DNA from: Phycisphaerales bacterium UBA5793
Lineage (GTDB): Bacteria > Planctomycetota > Phycisphaerae > Phycisphaerales > UBA5793
Length of the DNA: 64,000 nucleotides
Direction: 5' to 3'
Assembly (NCBI GenBank): GCA_002418285.1
Contig: DIDT01000053.1
Coordinates: 1 to 64,000 of the forward strand
A program made the translations under genes and the position numbers. The notes beneath the pieces were generated by a model that worked only from the letters and a program-made list of their open reading frames with translations, was not told where the DNA came from and made no database searches. Shown in pieces: positions 58,700-64,000 of the stretch (its first letter is position 1; every line of letters begins with the position of its first letter).

Positions 58700-59585
58700 C
58701 GCTACCGTCTTCGCGGCCGCGACACTGATGGTCAGCGCGTCAATGACTTTGGCAGCTGCAGATCCGCCGTGGCGCGCCATCGCACCGGGCATGATAAGGC
58801 ACTCGCCCTTCGCGACGCGCGTCATCGACTACTCTCCCGCGCCCGGCCAATTCACAAACGACCCGTTGTATAACGATCCGCAGAGGGCGCTTGGCGCGCC
58901 GATCGGGGGCGGCACGATCGCACCCGACAACTTAAAGCTCGTCACGCTTGGTGGGTTCGGGGGGTCCATCACTCTTGGCTTTAGTCAGACCATCTGGGAA
59001 GACGCCGACCATCCCATGGGACTGGATTTCATCGTCTTTGGCAACGCGTCCTGGCTCATCGGGCTCCCATCGATCCGGTGGGCAGAGGCGGCGATGGTCG
59101 AGGTCAGTTACGACGCCAATTACAACAGGCTTGCCGATGACCCCTGGTTCGTCATTCCCGGTTCGCACCTGACCGACCCGAAGCGTCAGCGGCGCAACGG
59201 CTACTTCATTCTGCCCGACGAGCCGTTCGGCCATCCGCCGATCTTCAACACCAGCACAGATGGCAGCGAAGCCTTCTGGGGATACGCGGACATGAACCCC
59301 ACGCTGCTGCTCGGCGACCTCAACGCGGACAACATCGTCGATGATCCGAACCTGGGACCGGAGCACTTCTACACCGTGCCTGATGATCCTCGCATCGAAG
59401 GCATCACGCCGGGCAGCGGTGGCGGGGATGGGTTCGACATTGCCTGGGCCGTAGATCCGCTGACGGGCCAGTCCGCACATCTGCGCGGCATCGACTTTGT
59501 TCGCATTACGACAGCGGTCGATGCCCAGAACGGGCAATTCGGTGAGGTCTCGGCGGAAATCGGCGGCGTGGCCGCAGTGAGGTGA
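58686..59585 (+). CDS. Exported protein resembling cell-surface proteins of B12 loci
   Basis: A 299-residue protein from ATG 58686 (or 58689), overlapping the preceding gene by 14 bases, with a signal peptide ending TLAAA. The segment GGFGGSITLGFSQTIWEDAD, then LDFIVFGNASW, VEVSYDANYNRLADDPWFVI and PGSH resembles the repeat core of Bacteroidetes cell-surface proteins that occur beside cobalamin-uptake genes. A calcium-loop DLNADNIVD (D211-N213-D215-D219) is present, EF-hand/dockerin-like. No anchor is evident at the C terminus. Function is inferred only from the riboswitch and resemblance. Confidence 0.7.
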   Translation: MMRGNATVFAAATLMVSASMTLAAADPPWRAIAPGMIRHSPFATRVIDYSPAPGQFTNDPLYNDPQRALGAPIGGGTIAPDNLKLVTLGGFGGSITLGFSQTIWEDADHPMGLDFIVFGNASWLIGLPSIRWAEAAMVEVSYDANYNRLADDPWFVIPGSHLTDPKRQRRNGYFILPDEPFGHPPIFNTSTDGSEAFWGYADMNPTLLLGDLNADNIVDDPNLGPEHFYTVPDDPRIEGITPGSGGGDGFDIAWAVDPLTGQSAHLRGIDFVRITTAVDAQNGQFGEVSAEIGGVAAVR

Positions 59586-59590
59586 ACTCC

Positions 59591-60382
59591 ATGAGCCGAA
59601 GACCAACTCGATCAGTCGGGCGCGACCAAGGGTTCACAATCATCGAACTGCTCGTCGTGATGGGAGTGGTGGCACTGCTCGTCGGCCTACTCGTGCCGGC
59701 GCTGCGCGGAGCGCGAAACGCTTCGCGCAGCGCGGCGTGCGCTTCGAACCTCCGCCAGCTCATCCTCGCAAATCTGGCGTACGCAAACGAAAACGCGGGG
59801 CGGTTTGCGCCGGGCGCCGCCCGGTTCGAGCGCAATCTCGATCGCTGGTTCGGGACGCGGCTCAATTCGCGCGATGCGTTCGAACCTCAAAACGGGCCAC
59901 TGTCACCCCATTTGGGACCTCAGGGCGCCGTGCGTCAGTGTCCGTCGTTCGTGCCCGGACCGCGCAACGAACAGACGGATTTTGAGGCGGGCTGTGGCGG
60001 CTACGGGTACAACAATGCGTACATCGGCGTGAGTGATGACAGCGATCAAGTCGGCGTGCAATGCTCCGCCATTGCGCGCCCCGATGAGACGGTTCTGTTC
60101 GCCGACACGGCTCTGGCAATGCCGGTTCCGACGCTGCGATTGATCGAGTACAGCTTTGCCGAGCCCCCGCTGCAGCGCGATTCGCCGTATCCTCTAGATC
60201 CGTCCATTCAATTCCGCCATGCCGGCGCGGCCAACATCGGCTGGGCGGACGGCCACGTGACCCATCGCGAATTCTCGTTTACGAGGGGCAACATCTACGG
60301 CATCACCGAATCCCAGATGCGCGATCTGCACATCGGGTGGTTTGGCGCAACCGCGGACAATCGACTCTTCGATCTCCGTTAG
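59591..60382 (+). CDS. Prepilin-like protein with H...DG C-terminal motif
   Basis: A 263-residue protein from ATG 59591, preceded by GAGGTG; GTG 59582 is an alternative. The prepilin signal is DQGFTIIELLVVMGVVALLV with the conserved Glu. The C-terminal part has FRHAGAANIGWADGHVTHRE, the H-x9-DG signature of planctomycete pseudopilin-type proteins, and CASNLRQLILANLAYANENA after the helix. These are abundant in planctomycetes with unknown function. It is the third gene of the riboswitch-led unit; its start is within a few bases of the preceding stop. Confidence 0.88.
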   Translation: MSRRPTRSVGRDQGFTIIELLVVMGVVALLVGLLVPALRGARNASRSAACASNLRQLILANLAYANENAGRFAPGAARFERNLDRWFGTRLNSRDAFEPQNGPLSPHLGPQGAVRQCPSFVPGPRNEQTDFEAGCGGYGYNNAYIGVSDDSDQVGVQCSAIARPDETVLFADTALAMPVPTLRLIEYSFAEPPLQRDSPYPLDPSIQFRHAGAANIGWADGHVTHREFSFTRGNIYGITESQMRDLHIGWFGATADNRLFDLR

Positions 60383-60384
60383 CA

Positions 60385-61551
60385 CTACAGGTTGCCGCGA
60401 CGGCTCTGTTCGAGTTCGAGCGCTTCAAAAAGGGCCTTGAAATTGCCTTTGCCGAAACTCTGCGAACCACGGCGCGTGATGATCTCGAAAAAGAGCGTCG
60501 GACGATCCTGGACGGGTCGACTGAAGATCTGGAGCAGGTACCCCTCATCATCGCGATCGACGAGGATTCCAAGTTCCTTGATCTTCTGTCGATCTTCTTC
60601 AATCTCACCGACGCGATCCCAGACGATGTCGTAGTAGGTGTCAGGAAGCTTCAGGAATTCCACGCCTCGCTCGCGAAGTAGGCGCACCGAATTGATTTCG
60701 TCGCGGGTGCGCAGGGCGAGGTGCTGTACGCCGGGCGTGTTGTTGTGCCAGTCGAGGTATTCCTGCACCTGGCTCTTGCCGCGTCCGGGAGCGGGCTCGT
60801 TAATGGGCATCTTGATGAGGCCGCGACCGCTGCTCATGACCTTGCTCATCAGCGAGGAGTACTCGGTGGAAATGTCCTTGTCGTCGAAGTGCTTGAACAT
60901 GGTGAAGCCCATGACTTCTTCGTACCACTTCACCCAGTCATTCATCTTGCCCAGTTCGACGTTGCCCACGAGGTGATCGACGAACTTGAGGCCGCAATCG
61001 CCATCAGCATTCAGTTTGTTTACAGGCGGATTGATGGGGATGAAGCCGGGAAGGAACTTGCTCTTGTACTGCGAGCGGTCGATGAAGGCGTGGTTGACCT
61101 CGCCGTAGGTGTAGATAGCCGATCGTGTGATCTGGCCGTGGTCGTCCCTCTCAACGGTGGGCTCCTGCGCACCGCGGCCGCCGCGACGAGTGGTCTGCTC
61201 GTAGGCGTCCTCGGCGTCCTTCACCGTGAAGTTGACCCCCTTGACCCCGTCTCCGAAGAGGTTGACGTGGCGCTGGGCTGGATGGTCCTTGGTGAGACCG
61301 GTGGTGAGCACGAAGCGGATATTGCCCTGCTCGAGAAGGTAGCTGGCACTGTCCCGACAGCCCGTCTCCTGGCCTTTGTAGGCCGTTATGTTAAAGCCGA
61401 ATGCGGCTGCGTAGTAGTAGGCGGCCTGGCGAGCATTGCCGACGTAGAACTCGACGTGGTCGACGTCGACGAGTTCGAGCCAGCCATGCTCTTTGGGTGT
61501 GTGCTTCTCGGGGTCGAGGTGTGAGATATCGGGCTTACTGGTCGTGCTCAT
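60385..61551 (-). CDS. hppD: 4-hydroxyphenylpyruvate dioxygenase
   Basis: A 388-residue protein from ATG 61551. The two vicinal-oxygen-chelate halves are visible: first VDHVEFYVGNARQAAYYYAA, then FVDHLVGNVELG with Fe ligand H193, GVQHLALRTRDEI with H277 and LFFEIITRRG with E356. The C-terminal FGKGNFKALFEALELEQSRR is the family's closing helix. It converts 4-hydroxyphenylpyruvate to homogentisate in tyrosine degradation. No other catabolic gene is adjacent. It converges with the prepilin gene with 2 bases between stops. Confidence 0.96.
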   Translation of the reverse strand: MSTTSKPDISHLDPEKHTPKEHGWLELVDVDHVEFYVGNARQAAYYYAAAFGFNITAYKGQETGCRDSASYLLEQGNIRFVLTTGLTKDHPAQRHVNLFGDGVKGVNFTVKDAEDAYEQTTRRGGRGAQEPTVERDDHGQITRSAIYTYGEVNHAFIDRSQYKSKFLPGFIPINPPVNKLNADGDCGLKFVDHLVGNVELGKMNDWVKWYEEVMGFTMFKHFDDKDISTEYSSLMSKVMSSGRGLIKMPINEPAPGRGKSQVQEYLDWHNNTPGVQHLALRTRDEINSVRLLRERGVEFLKLPDTYYDIVWDRVGEIEEDRQKIKELGILVDRDDEGYLLQIFSRPVQDRPTLFFEIITRRGSQSFGKGNFKALFEALELEQSRRGNL

Positions 61552-61676
61552 GGTCGGCCTCCAATGCGATCGCTACCTGACAGAGCATAATCAGGTCACC
61601 GCCGAGGCTCCATGCGGTATGGGCCCGGTTCTGGCCGGGTCGGCGGAGTCTTGCCACAGCATGCTCGGGTCTCGGG

Positions 61677-62672
61677 CTAGTTCGTTGGCTCAAGCCGTGT
61701 GGTTGGCGGCGTCCCGGCTCGCTTCCCAGCGCGCGCTTGGGCGAAGGGCAGGTACTCCTCCTCGTACCATTGCTTCCAGCGCGGCACGTTGAAGCCGAAG
61801 TCCACCGGCTGACCAAAATCCTCCTTGACGATATTCACCAGAGCGTTGTGTGCATCGAGGTTGTAGAACTCAACCACCGCATCGATGATGCGGACCACGG
61901 TGCCCTCAGTAGCAACCGAGAGCGTCGGATCGAACCCGACGGAGTTGTCACCAACAACGGGCTGGAGATCCGTTACAAGGTATCGTTGGGTGCCCACGGA
62001 AATGAATGCCAGGTCGCCCGATCCGCTCATGGACGGCACGGGCTGCTGGGCCACAATGAGGTGTGGAATGGCCTGTACAAGCTGGAGCGCGCCGGCCGCG
62101 CCAGCTCCCGCGCTGACGATGTCCATATTGCCCGAGTCGATGGCACGCTCGACGACCATCTGGGTGGTCTTGGCGGCGGGGCCGTGGAGGTGTGCGAGGG
62201 CTTCCTTGCGCATCTCCGGATCCTGGTCGTGAATGGCCATCCAGGCCAGTGTTGACTGTCCGACCTCCGGATCCAGTCGCTCGGCGAAGTGCTCGAAGAG
62301 CCAGTCGCGAACGTCCTGCTTCTCTTTTCGAGCCAGATCGATGAGCGGCTCCACTGCGGCGGCGTCAGTGAATTTTGACAGTTCTTCGAGGCCGCGCTCC
62401 CGCGTTGCGGGGAATTGCTTTGCGCCGAGGAACTGACCGCGTATGCGCTTGATGTCCTTGTCGTAGGCCCGCTTGGCGATGATGAACGCCCGAGTCGCCT
62501 GCTCTGAGGGCATGGGTGGTGCGACAACTGATGCCGGGGCACTCACCGTTGTCTGGACCCGAGCGGTTTGAACCACCGGCCGCTGGATCGTGGCCTGCCC
62601 GAAGACGGCACTGGTCGTGCTCAGCGCGACCAGAGAAGTGCACACGAGTGCGGTTCGATTGAATGGCTGCAT
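61677..62672 (-). CDS. Exported protein with HEAT-like repeats
   Basis: A 331-residue protein from ATG 62672 with a signal peptide ending AVFGQ. After a Thr/Val/Pro-rich linker there are helical repeats (GLEELSKFTDAAAVEPLIDL, QKRDVRDWLFEHFAE-like, PEMRKEALAHLHGPA) and a final domain VRIIDAVVEFYNLDAHNALV then PRWKQWYEEEYLPFAQ, a segment recurrent in planctomycete HEAT proteins. Periplasmic location is likely. Function unknown. Confidence 0.75.
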   Translation of the reverse strand: MQPFNRTALVCTSLVALSTTSAVFGQATIQRPVVQTARVQTTVSAPASVVAPPMPSEQATRAFIIAKRAYDKDIKRIRGQFLGAKQFPATRERGLEELSKFTDAAAVEPLIDLARKEKQDVRDWLFEHFAERLDPEVGQSTLAWMAIHDQDPEMRKEALAHLHGPAAKTTQMVVERAIDSGNMDIVSAGAGAAGALQLVQAIPHLIVAQQPVPSMSGSGDLAFISVGTQRYLVTDLQPVVGDNSVGFDPTLSVATEGTVVRIIDAVVEFYNLDAHNALVNIVKEDFGQPVDFGFNVPRWKQWYEEEYLPFAQARAGKRAGTPPTTRLEPTN

Positions 62673-62982
62673 GGCGGGATCTCCGGAAGGCGCTCAGGGG
62701 CACAACCCGCGTGGGGAGTACACCATAATCCTAGGTGAGGTCGGGCGGTGAAAAAGGAGAAAAACGGCCCATCGCCGTGTGCCGCAAGGAGGAAACCCCG
62801 CTTCGCTTGGGAAGCCCTGTGCCTGCTCCGACTGGGCCACTACGGCGATGTTGTGCCGACGACTGCTGTCGCATACTCCTATACGGATGCGCCCCGAGAG
62901 AGGTTCTGGCAGTTTGCCGATCACTTCGGTTTGGCTAGACTTGGCCCTTACCGGTCCATCGCCAGCGAAACGGATTTCCAGC
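62673..62982. other. Divergent intergenic region before nuoH
   Basis: A 310-base region between two divergent genes. An open frame from 62748 is lysine/arginine rich and has no recognisable start signal, so I do not call it. No promoter, hairpin or repeat is convincing. Confidence 0.3.
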
Positions 62983-64000
62983 ATGCTCGCAGAGTTGTCT
63001 CAAAGTCTGGCTGACGCCATCCATGTTCCCTTCTGGCTCTGCCTTGTCGTCGTCAAGGTGATGGTCGCTGCGGTGGTCTTTCTCCCGGGCATCAGCCTTC
63101 TGGCCATGCTGAGCATCTGGGCAGAGCGAAAGGTGGCAGGGCATATCCAGGGTCGCCTCGGGCCCACTCACGTCGGCCCGTTCGGAATCCTGCAGTCCCT
63201 CGCCGACGGTCTGAAGCTGCTTATCAAAGAGGACCTCGTACCCGCGGGCGCGGATTCGTTTCTCTTTCGGTTGGCGCCCTATCTTGCGTTCGCCCCGGTA
63301 CTGGCGGCTTTTCTGGCGATTCCATTTGGTCCACAGTTCGTCTTTGAGGCCGGACTCAACGTTGGTCTGCTCTACATCCTCGCCATTCTCGGTGTGGAGG
63401 TCATGGGCGTCATTCTCTCGGGCTGGGCGAGCAACTCGAAATGGGCCATCTACGGGGCGATGCGCGAAGCGTGCCAGATGGTTAGTTATGAAATCCCACT
63501 TGGCGTGGCAATCCTCTGTGGCGTGCTAGTTGCCGGGACACTCAATCTGGTCGACCTCGGCTACCTGCAGGGTGGCGGCATCCAGACCTGGCTGTTCTAC
63601 CAGAACCCGTTTATCTTCGGCGCATTCTTCATTTACTTCATTGCGTCGCTCGCCTCGTCGAAGCGGGCGCCCTTCGACCTTCCCGAAGGTGAATCCGAAC
63701 TCGTTGCCGGATTCCACACCGAGTACTCAGGCCTGCGCTTCTCCTTCTTCTTCTTTGCCGAGTACGCCGGCATGTTCGTGGTAGGGTGTATTCAGGCCGT
63801 GCTCTTCCTGGGTGCGTGGAACAGTCCGCTGGGATCGTTTGACCCCGTCTACATGGCCCTGCACTACGACCCTGTCGGCGTCGGAAAGATGTACTTTTCG
63901 GGACATCTGCTTGGCATCTCCAATTGGAGCGAATTGGCCGGGGCGATGGGCATGAGCGGCGGGTGGTTCGGCCTGCTGGTGCTCAACCTGTATGGCATGT
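62983..64000 (+). CDS. nuoH: NADH-quinone oxidoreductase subunit H (3' end outside window)
   Basis: About 339 residues from ATG 62983, cut by the right edge of the window. It has the NuoH signatures LAMLSIWAERKVAGHIQGRL, GPFGILQSLADGLKLLIKED, IYGAMREACQMVSYEIPLG and SSKRAPFDLPEGESELVAGF with HTEYSGLRFSFFFFAEYAGM. It is the membrane subunit of complex I that lines the quinone site next to NuoB/NuoD. A loop near the end (about residues 275-320) is longer than in proteobacterial NuoH. No other nuo gene precedes it, so the complex-I cluster probably begins here or continues to the right. Confidence 0.96.
   Translation, partial: MLAELSQSLADAIHVPFWLCLVVVKVMVAAVVFLPGISLLAMLSIWAERKVAGHIQGRLGPTHVGPFGILQSLADGLKLLIKEDLVPAGADSFLFRLAPYLAFAPVLAAFLAIPFGPQFVFEAGLNVGLLYILAILGVEVMGVILSGWASNSKWAIYGAMREACQMVSYEIPLGVAILCGVLVAGTLNLVDLGYLQGGGIQTWLFYQNPFIFGAFFIYFIASLASSKRAPFDLPEGESELVAGFHTEYSGLRFSFFFFAEYAGMFVVGCIQAVLFLGAWNSPLGSFDPVYMALHYDPVGVGKMYFSGHLLGISNWSELAGAMGMSGGWFGLLVLNLYGM

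Noticed and set aside
62748..63014. Small plus-strand open frame before nuoH
   Set aside because: No ribosome-binding site or family resemblance; it overlaps the nuoH start in another frame.
1..64000. CRISPR arrays, insertion sequences, phage genes, rRNA
   Set aside because: I saw no regularly spaced repeats, transposase or integrase motifs, structural phage genes or rRNA-like sequence in the window.

Overview
The window is high-GC bacterial DNA that reads as a planctomycete, most likely of the Phycisphaerae type; the class is an inference from protein style. The pointers are a secreted protein with the planctomycete-type N-terminal motif LEPRKLLSA (32460-35534), a prepilin-like protein with an H...DG C-terminal motif (59591-60382), a PEP-CTERM-like sorting tail (57614-58699), a TIGR03790-like protein from a family linked to exosortase-bearing genomes (16753-19071), and many large exported proteins of unknown function. 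Lipid A-type outer-membrane metabolism (lpxI), a secretin and lipoproteins indicate a diderm envelope. I see no phage, insertion sequence, CRISPR array or rRNA.

Layout. 1-6 kb, minus strand: a truncated DegT-type aminotransferase, a DUF3467 protein, an MDR oxidoreductase, then a tight four-gene unit of PTS EIIA, a PII-like protein and two CPA2-type cation/proton antiporters. 6-13 kb, plus strand: a solitary adenine-type DNA methyltransferase, a PDZ plus repeat protein, a pyroglutamyl-peptidase-like exported protein whose catalytic Cys is Ser, a YugP-type metalloprotease, a strictosidine-synthase-like protein, then tRNA-Ser(UGA) and tRNA-Gly(UCC). 13-22 kb: nitroreductase, a divergent pair of large exported proteins, a sulfotransferase-like protein, a LOG protein and an exported propeller-like protein ended by a strong terminator. 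22-30.5 kb, plus strand: lpxI, a TlyA-like methyltransferase, gyrA, STAS, an ABC ATPase, ruvC, ruvX/yqgF and envelope proteins. 30.6-37 kb: a free-standing C-terminal domain of class II (B12-dependent) ribonucleotide reductase, a polytopic membrane protein, the LEPR-motif protein and an M28 peptidase.

37.2-54.3 kb, minus strand, is a near-complete type II secretion / type IV pilus-like locus read pilins, PilM-N-O, PilP/GspC-like, secretin, TPR lipoprotein, histidine kinase, receiver, HD-GYP, STAS, GspE, GspF. The regulators lie inside the apparatus genes, several with ATGA overlaps, and GspE begins with two MshEN-like repeats of the kind that bind c-di-GMP. A secreted HEAT-repeat protein with a receiver-like but acceptor-less domain lies upstream.

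57.1-60.4 kb, plus strand, is the locus I find most novel: a well-formed cobalamin riboswitch (57175-57420) leads a three-gene overlapping unit encoding an exported propeller-like PEP-CTERM protein, an exported protein resembling Bacteroidetes 'cell surface proteins' found in B12 loci, and a pseudopilin-like H...DG protein. I propose a planctomycete cell-surface cobalamin acquisition module. The window ends with 4-hydroxyphenylpyruvate dioxygenase, an exported HEAT-like protein and the start of nuoH.

All family assignments are from reading motifs; no database search was run.
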